DNA of 51,106 nucleotides from Peribacillus butanolivorans (GTDB lineage: Bacteria; Bacillota; Bacilli; Bacillales; DSM-1321), in the NCBI RefSeq assembly GCF_001273755.1, contig NZ_LGYA01000001.1, forward strand, positions 1,916,262 to 1,967,367. Direction: 5' to 3'. Positions 25,466-34,547 of the stretch are shown here, in pieces. Within the stretch, counting starts at the first letter, position 1, and every line of letters begins with the position of its first letter. The notes below the pieces were generated by a model that saw nothing but the letters and a program-made list of their open reading frames with translations, had not been told where the DNA came from and did no database searches. The position numbers and the translations under genes were made by a program.

Positions 25466-26728
25466 TTGAAAATACAACAAATGAAAATGCCTCAGCTAGG
25501 GGAAAGTGTTACGGAAGGAACAATCAGCAAGTGGCTCGTTAGGCCCGGAGACCATGTGAATAAATATGATTCAATTGCGGAAGTGATGACTGATAAAGTC
25601 ACAGCGGAAATCCCTTCGTCTTTTACCGGAAAGATTATAGAAATTTTTGCAAAAGAAAATGAGACAATGGTAGTTGGCGAAGTGATTTGTACGATTGAAG
25701 TGGAAAATGTCAGTGAAAAGAAGGAAGACAGTGACCAACAATTAGTCGAAAGCCTGAAAACGATTGAAACAACAACTAGCTCTAATCACCTTAAAACAAG
25801 ATATTCACCAGCCGTATTAAAAATTTCACAGGAAAATGGCATTGATTTAACTAAAATCAAAGGATCGGGAAGAGACGGAAGAATCACCCGGAAAGATTTA
25901 GTGAAACTTCTTGAAAAAGGAGTGAATAAAATTGAAGAAAATCAGGAATTGGCACCAACATTTATTGCTTCAAAACAAGATCCTGCTGAAAAATCGTTTT
26001 CTTCCATTGAGACATTAGTCCATTCAGTTGGCGATATAGAGATTCCTATTACAGGAATCAGAAAAACAATTGCAGCCAATATGGTGAAAAGTAAACATGA
26101 AGTCCCGCACGCTTGGATGATGGTCGAAGTCGATGCAACAAACCTTGTTAAGAATCGCGATTCATTAAAAGCTGAATTCAAGCAAAAAGAAGGCTATAAT
26201 TTAACATACTTTGCATTTTTCATCAAAGCCGTATCACAAGCTCTAACCGAATTTCCGGAGATGAACTCTATGTGGGCTGGCGATAAAATCATTCAAAAAA
26301 AGGATATTAATATATCCATTGCTGTAGCTGCGAGTAATGCTCTTTTTGTTCCAGTGATTAAACATGCGGACGAAAAATCAATTAAGGGACTAGCCAGGGA
26401 GGTTCATGAACTCGCTCAAAAAACGCGAACAGGAAAGTTGAAACCAGAAGATATGCAGAACGGGACATTTACGGTTAATAACACGGGGGCATTCGGATCT
26501 ATTCAGTCGATGGGGATTATTAACCATCCACAGGCAGCCATCCTTCAAGTTGAGTCTATCGTCAAACGTCCAGTAATCATTGATGATATGATCGCGGTAA
26601 GGAATATGGTGAATTTATGTTTGTCGATTGACCATCGGGTACTTGATGGTTTAGTATGCGGTAAATTTTTAGCTAGAATAAAAGAAATTATTGAAACTGC
26701 CTTTCAGGAAGGTGCCTCCATTTATTGA
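25466..26728 (+). CDS. bkdB: Branched-chain 2-oxoacid dehydrogenase E2 (lipoamide acyltransferase)
   Basis: E2 core, 420 residues. The N-terminal lipoyl domain has MPQLGESVTEGTISKWLV with the lipoylated Lys44 in EVMTDKVTAEIP. A peripheral-subunit (E3/E1)-binding domain follows at about 112-150 (YSPAVLKISQENGIDLTKIK), then the acyltransferase domain with the catalytic His390 in SIDHRVLDG. TTG at 25466 is in frame with GGGAGGG upstream; an overlapping ATG at 25459 is in another frame. No lpd (E3) gene follows, so E3 must come from another locus. Confidence 0.9.
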   Translation: MKIQQMKMPQLGESVTEGTISKWLVRPGDHVNKYDSIAEVMTDKVTAEIPSSFTGKIIEIFAKENETMVVGEVICTIEVENVSEKKEDSDQQLVESLKTIETTTSSNHLKTRYSPAVLKISQENGIDLTKIKGSGRDGRITRKDLVKLLEKGVNKIEENQELAPTFIASKQDPAEKSFSSIETLVHSVGDIEIPITGIRKTIAANMVKSKHEVPHAWMMVEVDATNLVKNRDSLKAEFKQKEGYNLTYFAFFIKAVSQALTEFPEMNSMWAGDKIIQKKDINISIAVAASNALFVPVIKHADEKSIKGLAREVHELAQKTRTGKLKPEDMQNGTFTVNNTGAFGSIQSMGIINHPQAAILQVESIVKRPVIIDDMIAVRNMVNLCLSIDHRVLDGLVCGKFLARIKEIIETAFQEGASIY

Positions 26729-26779
26729 GAAAAATATACCTTACATATAAGGCGTGTTTAATTAACTGGAGGTAAATGT

Positions 26780-27649
26780 ATGCGGACTGAAGCTGACATG
26801 ATTGAATTAATAGTAAAAATTGCAGAAAAAGATGATCGAGTCCGTGCTGTGGGAATGAATGGTTCACGAACGAATCCGAAAGTTCCAAAAGATGTGTTTC
26901 AGGATTATGATATCGTTTATATTGTGACCGAAATGGAATCTTTCATACGAGACCATAAATGGATTGATGTTTTTGGTGAACGACTCATTATGCAAAAACC
27001 TGAAGAAATGTCATTATTTCCACCAGAATTAGGAGGGCGTTTCTCTTATTTAATGCAGTTTACAGACGGAAACCGTATTGACTTATTATTAGTTCCTTTC
27101 GATGAAAAAGATGTTTATTGCAAAGAGGATAAACTTACGATTATTTTAATGGACAAGGATAATTCCCTTCCTTCAATTCCTAATCCGACCGATGTAGATT
27201 ATTGGATTAAAAAACCTTCTACCGAATTCTTTGATGATTGTTGCAATGAATTTTGGTGGGTATCAACTTATGTAGCAAAGGGTTTATGGAGAAAGGAAAT
27301 TATATATGCACAAGAGCATCTTAACAATGTCAGATCAATGCTCATTCAAATGCTAGAATGGCAGGTAGGTATTGAAACGAACTTTTCAGTAAGCGTTGGT
27401 AAACACGGCAAATATTTGGAGGGTTTTTTGACAGAAAAGAGTTGGCAGAAGCTTCTTTCCACTTATGCAGATGGAAGTTATGATGGTGTTTGGAGAGCAT
27501 TATTTTCAATGTGTGATCTTTTTGATAGTACAGCGATGTATGTTGGAAAACATTTGAATTATGAATATCCTTATGAAAATGAAAAGAGTGTTATTACATA
27601 CCTAAAACATATCCAAAACTTATCGCCCAATGCTACTGACATTTTTTAA
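26780..27649 (+). CDS. aadK: Aminoglycoside 6-adenylyltransferase (AadK-like)
   Basis: A 289-residue nucleotidyltransferase of the ANT(6)/AadK family, which adenylates streptomycin at the 6-position. The active-site pattern is visible as GMNGSRTNP followed by FQDYDIVYIV (the Asp pair for metal and ATP), then DGNRIDLLLVP. The C-terminal helical part has EFWWVSTYVAKGLWRKEI and VGKHGKYLEGFL, characteristic of the family. TGGAGGTAA precedes the ATG. It lies 51 nt after bkdB; co-transcription is possible but no functional link is known. Chromosomal AadK genes are common in Bacillus, so it need not be acquired. Confidence 0.85.
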   Translation: MRTEADMIELIVKIAEKDDRVRAVGMNGSRTNPKVPKDVFQDYDIVYIVTEMESFIRDHKWIDVFGERLIMQKPEEMSLFPPELGGRFSYLMQFTDGNRIDLLLVPFDEKDVYCKEDKLTIILMDKDNSLPSIPNPTDVDYWIKKPSTEFFDDCCNEFWWVSTYVAKGLWRKEIIYAQEHLNNVRSMLIQMLEWQVGIETNFSVSVGKHGKYLEGFLTEKSWQKLLSTYADGSYDGVWRALFSMCDLFDSTAMYVGKHLNYEYPYENEKSVITYLKHIQNLSPNATDIF

Positions 27650-28054
27650 GTTTTTTTAGCAAACATGTAAGTTCAAATGAATTGGGGAATATAGGATGTA
27701 TTTCTAAACAAGTGAAGTATAAGGTAATTGGAAGCTGATTTTTCCGATACTAGAGACATCTCCAATTACCTGTTCCCCCAAAACTGAACCTTCATGAAAC
27801 TAGCCTCCTATTAATTCAAATTAAGCAACTTCTCAATTTATCCCATATACAATCACTCATCATTTATAGCCCAGCCTCGGATAAGCAGGCATTACTAAGG
27901 ACTTCTCAGAAGAAACGACAGCCTTTTCCTGTCAGTAATACAACTAGATCAGTATGAAATGTTTGACATTATTTTTTTTTATGTTTAAAATTACTTTGAA
28001 ATAGAGATATATGTATTCGAGATAAATATAAAGAATTCTGGAGGAATAAACGTT
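27650..28054. other. Intergenic region before the first nitroreductase
   Basis: No gene. AGGTAATTGGA (27722-27732) and TCCAATTACCT (27761-27771) form a perfect 11-bp inverted repeat with a long loop and no T-run. The right end holds the promoter-operator at 27963-28025. Confidence 0.5.
27963..28025 (+). promoter_or_regulatory. Promoter and MhqR-like operator, copy 1
   Basis: TTGACA (27963-27968), a 17-nt spacer and TAAAAT (27986-27991) make a strong sigma-A promoter. GATATATGTATTCGAGATAA (28006-28025) begins 14 nt after the -10 and matches 18 of 20 bases with the copy before the dioxygenase. From memory, the half ATTCGAGATAA equals the right half of the Bacillus MhqR box; the left half is less conserved. 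Confidence 0.65.
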
Positions 28055-28654
28055 ATGACAAAAGATTTTTACACGGCTATTAAAGAAAGACGTTCTTATT
28101 ATGGAATCAATAAAGAAGTACAAGTTTCAGATGACAAAATAAAGGACATTGTTGAATTTGCAGTAAAATACACTCCATCAGCTTTCAATTCTCAATCAGC
28201 ACGCCTTGTTGTGTTAACAGGTGAAGCACATGATAAATTATGGGACATCACGACTGAAACGTTGAGAAAAGCAGTTGGAGAAGGAGATTTTACAGGTACT
28301 CAACAAAAAATGGATTCCTTTAAATCCGGTTATGGAACCGTATTATTCTTTGAAGATATGGCGGTTGTGAAATCTCTTCAAGAACAATTCGCTTTATATG
28401 CTGATAATTTCCCAATTTGGTCACAACAAGCTTCAGGTATGCATCAATTAGTTGTGTGGACAGCATTGGAAACAGAAGGATTAGGAGCAACATTACAGCA
28501 TTATAATCCACTAATTGATGATGAAGTGAAAAATGAATGGAACATCCCAAGTAACTGGAAACTAATTGCTCAAATTCCATTTGGTAATCCAACAGCTCCA
28601 GTGGGAGAAAAAGAATTTCAACCACTTGAAGATCGTGTTAAATTTTATAAATAA
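28055..28654 (+). CDS. Nitroreductase-family protein, Frm2-like (copy 1)
   Basis: A 199-residue FMN-dependent oxidoreductase of the nitroreductase fold, Frm2/Hbn1-like subgroup. It opens with DFYTAIKERRSYYGI (FMN phosphate-binding arginines), then VKYTPSAFNSQSARLVVL and later GLGATLQHYNPLIDDEV. Enzymes of this type reduce quinones or nitro compounds. GGAGG precedes the ATG at 28055. It differs from the copy at 30222 at about 24 of 199 positions, a recent tandem duplication around the dioxygenase. The MhqR-like operator before it suggests induction by quinone or electrophile stress, as for nitroreductase/dioxygenase sets in Bacillus. Confidence 0.85.
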   Translation: MTKDFYTAIKERRSYYGINKEVQVSDDKIKDIVEFAVKYTPSAFNSQSARLVVLTGEAHDKLWDITTETLRKAVGEGDFTGTQQKMDSFKSGYGTVLFFEDMAVVKSLQEQFALYADNFPIWSQQASGMHQLVVWTALETEGLGATLQHYNPLIDDEVKNEWNIPSNWKLIAQIPFGNPTAPVGEKEFQPLEDRVKFYK

Positions 28655-29118
28655 AATGGATTAGGAAGAAATAACTTTTAGTAGCTGCATTACGTATTAG
28701 CGAAAAGTTATATATCTAAGAAGTTCATGACCCCCTAATGGCAGCGACACTAAAAAAGTCTTCTATTCGGGTTTTTCTTTGCCAATAGATAGAGAACTAT
28801 TAATAAATGGATTTTATTATGATGAGTAACAGCGAGTAAAAAGATTGAGTTCAAGTAAGGTCATATTAACAAAGGTTGCATAATTGTAATCATAATCCAT
28901 ATTTGTTGACAGAGAATGATATCCATGATAAATTATCTTTAAATGAAGATATATTAATTCGAGATAATTGACTGAAGATAAAACTCTAAACACAATATCA
29001 CTTGAATAGACAATCGACCTTAAAGGAAAAATGTAGTAACCGATTACGAATGAGTGAATCAGCAAAAAGCAGCAGTACCCAATAAGCCAAATTGTCGATT
29101 TTAGTAGGAGGAATATAA
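28655..29118. other. Intergenic region before the dioxygenase
   Basis: No gene is supportable. It contains the promoter-operator at 28906-28967. I see no clear terminator after the first nitroreductase. Confidence 0.5.
28906..28967 (+). promoter_or_regulatory. Promoter and MhqR-like operator, copy 2
   Basis: TTGACA (28906-28911), a 17-nt spacer and TAAATT (28929-28934), then GATATATTAATTCGAGATAA (28948-28967) 13 nt further. Same box order and offset as at 27963. It lies 150 nt before the dioxygenase start. Confidence 0.65.
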
Positions 29119-30096
29119 ATGAATGAATTAAAAGGAATCCACCACGTAACAGCCATTACAAGTAGTGCAGAAAAGAATTACGAATTTTTCACTTATATAT
29201 TAGGAATGCGTTTAGTTAAAAAAACGGTTAACCAAGATGATATTCAAACATATCACCTATTTTTTGCAGATGATGTTGGTGGTCCAGGTACAGATATGAC
29301 TTTCTTCGACTTCCCTGGTATTCCAAAAGGAGTACATGGCACTAATGAAATTTCAAAAACATCTTTCCGTGTACCAAATGATGAAGCATTAGAATATTGG
29401 GTTAAACGTTTTGATCGCCTAGAGGTTAAAAATACCGGAATTCAAGAACAATTTGGTAAAAAAATCATTTCATTTGTTGATTTTGATGACCAGCAATATC
29501 AATTGATTTCAGATGAAAACAATGCAGGCGTTGCTGCGGGTATACCATGGCAAAAAGGACCTATTCCTTTAGAATATGCTATTACAGGATTAGGCCCCAT
29601 TTTTATACGGATTGCCAACTTTGATTATTTTAAAGAAATGTTGGAAAAAGTTTTATTATTTAAAGAAATAGGGAATGAAGGATCATTTCATTTATTTGAA
29701 GTTGGAGAAGGTGGGAATGGTGCTCAAGTAATTGTAGAGCATAATGCGATTCTTCCTCAAGCACGGCAAGGTTTTGGTACTGTTCATCATACTGCATTCC
29801 GTGTTGAAGACCGTTCTGTTTTAGAAGAATGGATTAAAAGAATGGAAAGCTTCCAATTTCAAACGTCTGGTTATGTAGACCGCCACTTTTTTGAGTCACT
29901 TTACGTAAGAGTGGCACCGCAAATTTTATTCGAATTTGCAACAGATGGCCCTGGCTTTATGGGAGATGAGCCATACGAAGCGTTAGGAGAAAAATTATCT
30001 TTACCGCCATTCTTAGAACCAAAACGTGAACAAATCGAAAAATTAGTTCGTCCAATTGATACAGTAAGAAGTACAAAGGAATTCATTAAAGAATAA
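29119..30096 (+). CDS. Glyoxalase-fold ring-cleaving dioxygenase (MhqA/MhqO type)
   Basis: A 325-residue protein with two VOC modules. Module one starts GIHHVTAITSSAEKNYEFFT (metal-ligand His) and has DDVGGPGTDMTFFDFPG; module two has GTVHHTAFRVEDRSVLEEWI, with further ligand candidates in VDRHFFESLYVR and FEFATDGPGF. In Bacillus these proteins are putative hydroquinone/catechol-type dioxygenases of the MhqR regulon that detoxify quinones. ATG at 29119 follows AGGAGGA. Flanked by two nearly identical nitroreductases; shares the operator motif with the first. Substrate not proven; MhqA, MhqO and MhqE paralogues cannot be told apart here. Confidence 0.85.
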   Translation: MNELKGIHHVTAITSSAEKNYEFFTYILGMRLVKKTVNQDDIQTYHLFFADDVGGPGTDMTFFDFPGIPKGVHGTNEISKTSFRVPNDEALEYWVKRFDRLEVKNTGIQEQFGKKIISFVDFDDQQYQLISDENNAGVAAGIPWQKGPIPLEYAITGLGPIFIRIANFDYFKEMLEKVLLFKEIGNEGSFHLFEVGEGGNGAQVIVEHNAILPQARQGFGTVHHTAFRVEDRSVLEEWIKRMESFQFQTSGYVDRHFFESLYVRVAPQILFEFATDGPGFMGDEPYEALGEKLSLPPFLEPKREQIEKLVRPIDTVRSTKEFIKE

Positions 30097-30221
30097 TTGA
30101 TGTGAATTACATCTTTAAACGAATTATATGCTGGTTTGTTCCTAATACTAAAACAGGTAGAAATAAGTATGAAAAGAATGATTCAGGATACATTTTAAAA
30201 ATAGTTCAGGAGGAATGAGTT

Positions 30222-30821
30222 ATGACTAAAGATTTTTATACAGCTATTAAAGAAAGACGTTCTATTTATGGAATAAATAATGAGGTAAAAGTATCAGATG
30301 AAAAGATTAAAGAGATTGTTGAATTTGCTGTAAAACATACCCCATCGGCATTTAATTCTCAATCTTCCCGTCTTGTTGTGTTAACTGGTGAAGCACATAA
30401 TAAATTATGGGATATTACGACTGAAACGTTAAGAAAAGCGGTTGGAGGGGGAGATTTTACAGGTACTCAACAAAAAATGGATTCCTTTAAATCTGGATAC
30501 GGAACAATATTATTCTTGGAAGATGAATCTGTTGTGAAATCGCTTCAAGAACAATTTGCAACATATGCTGATAACTTCCCAATCTGGTCACAACACACCT
30601 CAGGTATGCATCAATTGGTTGTTTGGACAGCACTGGAAGCAGAAGGATTAGGAGCAACTTTGCAGCATTATAATCCACTAATTGATGATGAAGTGAAAAA
30701 AGAATGGAGTATACCAAATAATTGGAAACTGATTGCGCAAATGCCATTTGGTAATCCAACTGCTTCAGCGGGAGAAAAAGAATTCCAACCACTTGAAGAC
30801 CGTATTAAATTTTACAAATAA
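30222..30821 (+). CDS. Nitroreductase-family protein, Frm2-like (copy 2)
   Basis: Same length (199) and motifs as the copy at 28055: DFYTAIKERRSIYGI, VKHTPSAFNSQSSRLVVL, GLGATLQHYNPLIDDEV. It differs mostly by conservative changes. CAGGAGGAA precedes the ATG. It lies 125 nt after the dioxygenase without a copy of the MhqR-like box, so it is probably co-transcribed with the dioxygenase, while copy 1 has its own promoter. A perfect terminator follows. Confidence 0.85.
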   Translation: MTKDFYTAIKERRSIYGINNEVKVSDEKIKEIVEFAVKHTPSAFNSQSSRLVVLTGEAHNKLWDITTETLRKAVGGGDFTGTQQKMDSFKSGYGTILFLEDESVVKSLQEQFATYADNFPIWSQHTSGMHQLVVWTALEAEGLGATLQHYNPLIDDEVKKEWSIPNNWKLIAQMPFGNPTASAGEKEFQPLEDRIKFYK

Positions 30822-30848
30822 AGTGGGCTAGGAAAAAAAACTTTGTTG

Positions 30849-30876
30849 AGAGCCAATTCTAAATTGGCTCTTTCTT
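30849..30876. terminator. Terminator between nitroreductase copy 2 and the MocR gene
   Basis: AGAGCCAATT (30849-30858) and AATTGGCTCT (30862-30871) form a perfect stem, then TTCTTTG. It serves the plus strand and may also act for the convergent MocR gene. Confidence 0.8.
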
Positions 30877-30973
30877 TGTTTGTACTCATTTTGCACATGC
30901 TTTTTCAGAATCACAAATGTAAATGTTATCCTGAAATGATATTTTAAAATGTAAAGCTGCATGTTAAGTTAGT

Positions 30974-32317
30974 TTATAGGTAATAGTTCTGTTTGTTATT
31001 CAATTCTTTAAAAATGAGAGCTATTCCTTGGTCTAGCTTTTGTATATTTGTATTGGACACATTTAATTTTAATATTTTTTCTTGGTGAAAGCCGTCAATA
31101 TAATTTTGACCTATCGTCTCTACAAGAATTTGTTGATTCTGTAAGTTTTTTATGAGGTTAGCATTATTTAAACGATGAGGTAGCACGATATGAGAATTCA
31201 TACATATGGATGCTGGGCGATAAAAGCCAAGGGTAGAGTGCTTTTCTAGAGCATCATATAGCAAGTTTGCACGCATTAAATAGGACAGACGTACTTTGTT
31301 TCTATGACGTTCAAACATGCCGCTTTTTATGTAGATTTCCAAGGCTGCTTGTGAAATCATTGAACTATCAATATCAGCTGTTCTTTTATAAAGTTGGAAG
31401 CTGTCTGCTAATGATTTAGGCAATACAGCGACACCTATGCGTAATCCTGGAAACATTATTTTAGAGAAACTTTTTAAATAAATGACCATTTGATGAGTAT
31501 CCTCGGAAAAAATAGGGTCTACCTTCAAATTTTCTTCGAAATCTGCTAAATAATCATCTTCTACAATATAAACACCATACTTTACAGCAAGTTTTAGTAT
31601 CTCTTCTCTGTCCTTTTTAGAGTAAGAAGTCCCTAACGGATTATGAAAACGAGGCATCGAATAAAAAAATTTAATATCCTGACTTCTAAATATCCTCTCT
31701 AATTCCCCTAAATCAATACCTTCTGCTGTTCTTTGGATTCCTAGCACGGAAATCTTGTACGCTTTCAATTGTTCCATAAATAGATGATAGCTGGGCTGTT
31801 CCACAAGTATATGGGTACGTTCATTTGGAAAGGGGATGAACGTTAATAAGGAAAGTGCTTGTTGCACGCCAGAAGTAATGAAAATCTGTTCTTCTTTTGC
31901 GAATACCTGATATTGCTCTAATTGTTTTTGTATTACTTTAATTAAAGAGGGTAGTCCTTTTGGAGTGCCATAGATAAACAATTCTTGCTGATAGGTATCG
32001 ATAGCTTTGTTGATACAATGTTGAAAGTCATGATACGGAAATTGATGCCAAGCAGGAGCGGAGGTAACAAAATCGATTTCCGAAGTTGGTTCACTTTTAG
32101 CATCAAATTCTTTTTGCACGACATAATATCCACTTTTAGGAACCGCGTAGATTAAATGCCTCTTTTCCAATTCTTGCAGGGCTTTCAAGACTGTACTTTT
32201 ACTACATTGATGTTTATCGCTTAATTGACGAATAGATGGGAGTTTAAAGCCCGCTTTGAGCTGTCCATTCTGGATGAGAGATTCAAATTCATTAAACAAA
32301 GCTACGTATTTTAGCAT
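30974..32317 (-). CDS. MocR/PdxR-type regulator (GntR HTH fused to aminotransferase domain)
   Basis: A 447-residue fusion. The winged helix occupies residues 1-70 (LPSIRQLSDKHQCSKSTVLKALQELEKR, VPKSGYYVV). The rest is a fold-type I aminotransferase-like domain with TSGVQQALSLL, VEDDYLADF and the PLP lysine region YLKSFSKIMFPGLRIGV. MocR proteins sense PLP or PLP-amino-acid adducts and usually control a divergent gene. Here the divergent genes are two EamA exporters starting 116 nt away, which are the probable targets. The effector cannot be told from sequence. Confidence 0.9.
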   Translation of the reverse strand: MLKYVALFNEFESLIQNGQLKAGFKLPSIRQLSDKHQCSKSTVLKALQELEKRHLIYAVPKSGYYVVQKEFDAKSEPTSEIDFVTSAPAWHQFPYHDFQHCINKAIDTYQQELFIYGTPKGLPSLIKVIQKQLEQYQVFAKEEQIFITSGVQQALSLLTFIPFPNERTHILVEQPSYHLFMEQLKAYKISVLGIQRTAEGIDLGELERIFRSQDIKFFYSMPRFHNPLGTSYSKKDREEILKLAVKYGVYIVEDDYLADFEENLKVDPIFSEDTHQMVIYLKSFSKIMFPGLRIGVAVLPKSLADSFQLYKRTADIDSSMISQAALEIYIKSGMFERHRNKVRLSYLMRANLLYDALEKHSTLGFYRPASICMNSHIVLPHRLNNANLIKNLQNQQILVETIGQNYIDGFHQEKILKLNVSNTNIQKLDQGIALIFKELNNKQNYYL

Positions 32318-32433
32318 GAATACCTCCTATAAACTGTACCGTTACAGATGCTTCTTATTTGTATTGTATCGTAGTGGAACTTTTAATACGATACTAACAA
32401 CCGGCCGGGTGATGAAAAGGAGGATTTACACAT

Positions 32434-33402
32434 ATGTCAGAACAAAAAAAAGCCTATTTTGCGGCGATAGTATATGCCATTATTATTGGATTTTCATTTA
32501 TCTTTACAAAAATATCATTAATAGAAGCGAGTCCGCTAGATACTTTAGCACATCGATTTACGATGGCTTTTTTGATCGCTATAATTTTAAAGCTGTTGTA
32601 TAGGAGGACTTCAGTGAAGATGAGGGCAAAGGATACTTTGAAAATTCTTCCGTTGGTGTTCCTTTATCCAATTTTATTCTTTACATTTCAAGTGTTTGGT
32701 CTCGTTTATACCTCATCTTCAGAAGCGGGTATTATCCAAGCGACCATACCAATTTTTACGTTATTATCAGCTTCATTATTTTTGAAAGAATATGCTGGTA
32801 AAGGTCAAAAATTTTTTCTTTATTTATCTGTGATGGGGGTTATCTTTATCTTTGTCATGAACGACTTGCAACTTGAGGCTCATAGTTTGAAAGGAACGAT
32901 ACTGATCTTATTATCCTCGATTGCTGCCGCTTTCTATAATGTGGTAGCAAGGACATTATCAAAGCAATATTCACTATTTACGTTAACTTATGTGATGACG
33001 TTCGTTGGTTTTGTTGCTTTTAATAGTATGGCCATCATCAACCATATAATTAACCAATCAATTAGTAGCTTTTTTTTACCCTTAACAAGTAGTTCATTTC
33101 TCATTTCAATCGTATATCTTGGTGCATTATCGTCACTGCTTACTGGGTTTTTATCAAACTATGCATTATCTATATTACCTGCCTCTAAAATGAGCGTTTT
33201 TAGTAATTTAGCAACATTGATTACGATCATAGCTGGGGTGATTTTCTTACATGAATCCATTCACTATTATCACGTTGTAGGTGCGATGATTATTCTTGTT
33301 GGTGTAATTGGCACGAACTATTTTGGTAGTAATCGGTCAAAGCATATTAGTAAGACTATTGCCGATCCTTTGATGATAAAGGGGAGTAAAGTGAATGAAT
33401 AA
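32434..33402 (+). CDS. EamA-family (DMT) exporter 1
   Basis: A 322-residue, ten-helix drug/metabolite transporter with two EamA repeats. The first covers about 10-145 (AIIIGFSFIFTKISLIEASPLD; VYTSSSEAGIIQATIPIFTLL), the second about 155-300 (ALSSLLTGFLSNYALSILPASK; IIAGVIFLHE). Family members export amino acids, purines or drugs. AAGGAGG precedes ATG at 32434. It is divergent from the MocR gene, and its stop overlaps the start of the next EamA gene by 8 nt, so the two are coupled. Confidence 0.85.
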   Translation: MSEQKKAYFAAIVYAIIIGFSFIFTKISLIEASPLDTLAHRFTMAFLIAIILKLLYRRTSVKMRAKDTLKILPLVFLYPILFFTFQVFGLVYTSSSEAGIIQATIPIFTLLSASLFLKEYAGKGQKFFLYLSVMGVIFIFVMNDLQLEAHSLKGTILILLSSIAAAFYNVVARTLSKQYSLFTLTYVMTFVGFVAFNSMAIINHIINQSISSFFLPLTSSSFLISIVYLGALSSLLTGFLSNYALSILPASKMSVFSNLATLITIIAGVIFLHESIHYYHVVGAMIILVGVIGTNYFGSNRSKHISKTIADPLMIKGSKVNE

Positions 33403-34279
33403 ATATGTTTTATTACTCTTGATTAGTTGTATATGGGGATCTCAATTCTTCTTTATTGCATTAGTTATAGATGATGTTGGGGTTATTACTTTGTCAGCCA
33501 TCAAAGCATGTATTGGTGGTATCTGTTTACTCTTCATTGGCTTTTTTTTATCGAAAGAAGAGCGAAGAGTAAATAAGAGTTATTATAAATGGTATATAAT
33601 CATTGCGGTTTTCGAGGTTGTACTCCCATTTGCATTCATTGCACAAGGCCAGAAAACGGTGCCTAGTAGTGTCGCAGCGATGTTGATTGGAATGGTTCCT
33701 GTTTTTACTATCCTCTTTTTAATAGCATTTTTCAAAAGAAAAAGCACAATGCCGGAGATTACAAGTATCCTATTCGGATTTGCAGGTATTGTCTTTCTTT
33801 CCTGGCCAACACACGGTTTTCAAGATCTTTTCAACAGCATTCAGGGTAATATCCTATTGATATTAGCAGCTATGAGTTTTGGATTATCATTGATTATCCT
33901 GGAGAAATTAAACGAGGGATCTTCCGTTATTCATATGAGAAATGTATTACTGATTGCCAGTGCAATGCTCATCCCAATGTCCCTTGTGTTTGAGCAATCT
34001 TTCGAATTGGATTTAGAACGACCTCAAACTATTTACTTAGTCATTTTAGGCATTTTCCACGCTGGTGTTGTTTATGCATTATTTAATAGGATGATTCGGC
34101 AAGAAGGCGCGTTATTTACGTCATTTAGTAATTATATAGTGCCAGTCATAGGAATGATTTTAGGCTTTTTCTTTTTACATGAAGCATTGTCTATTCAACA
34201 GTTGATTGGAATGGGTGTTATTATGATGTCATTAGTTTTATCAGACGAAAAAATAATAACCATGTTGATAAGAAAGTAG
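33395..34279 (+). CDS. EamA-family (DMT) exporter 2
   Basis: A second ten-helix EamA transporter, 294 residues (LLLISCIWGSQFFFIALVID; GQKTVPSSVAAMLIGMVPVFTILF; GAVY-like HAGVVYALFNRMIRQ; FFLHEALSIQQLIG). It overlaps the first EamA gene by 8 nt. Two adjacent EamA genes under a MocR regulator suggest either a two-part exporter or duplicated exporters for similar compounds; sequence similarity between them is low, which argues against recent duplication. Confidence 0.85.
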   Translation: MNKYVLLLLISCIWGSQFFFIALVIDDVGVITLSAIKACIGGICLLFIGFFLSKEERRVNKSYYKWYIIIAVFEVVLPFAFIAQGQKTVPSSVAAMLIGMVPVFTILFLIAFFKRKSTMPEITSILFGFAGIVFLSWPTHGFQDLFNSIQGNILLILAAMSFGLSLIILEKLNEGSSVIHMRNVLLIASAMLIPMSLVFEQSFELDLERPQTIYLVILGIFHAGVVYALFNRMIRQEGALFTSFSNYIVPVIGMILGFFFLHEALSIQQLIGMGVIMMSLVLSDEKIITMLIRK

Positions 34280-34443
34280 TTTTTTATATTAAGTGCTATT
34301 GTTCGTTAGTCTTTAATTGTACTAATAAACGGAGTAATTTTAGAATTGCGTATATTTAACGAAATCAAATTGAGAAAAGGGGAGCAGGTTTAATATATCT
34401 TTGTTAGTTCATTTTTTGTTTTTTGATCCGCAAATGATTTATA

Positions 34444-34491
34444 TAGTAGAAGAAGCATCTGCTGAGGTTAATGCAGATGCTTCTTCTACTA
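34444..34491. repeat. 19-bp perfect inverted repeat between convergent genes
   Basis: TAGTAGAAGAAGCATCTGC (34444-34462) and its exact complement (34473-34491) flank a 10-nt loop. It sits between the convergent EamA and half-MFS genes. No T-run follows on either strand, so it is not a textbook terminator, though it may block transcription from both sides. Confidence 0.75.
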
Positions 34492-34547
34492 AAAGGGGTA
34501 ACTGATTTATTAGTGCTAACTAGTAATAAATCCTAATATTTTTTTAT

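Noticed and set aside
27722..27771. 11-bp inverted repeat as a terminator of aadK
   Set aside because: The loop is about 28 nt and no T-run follows on either strand.
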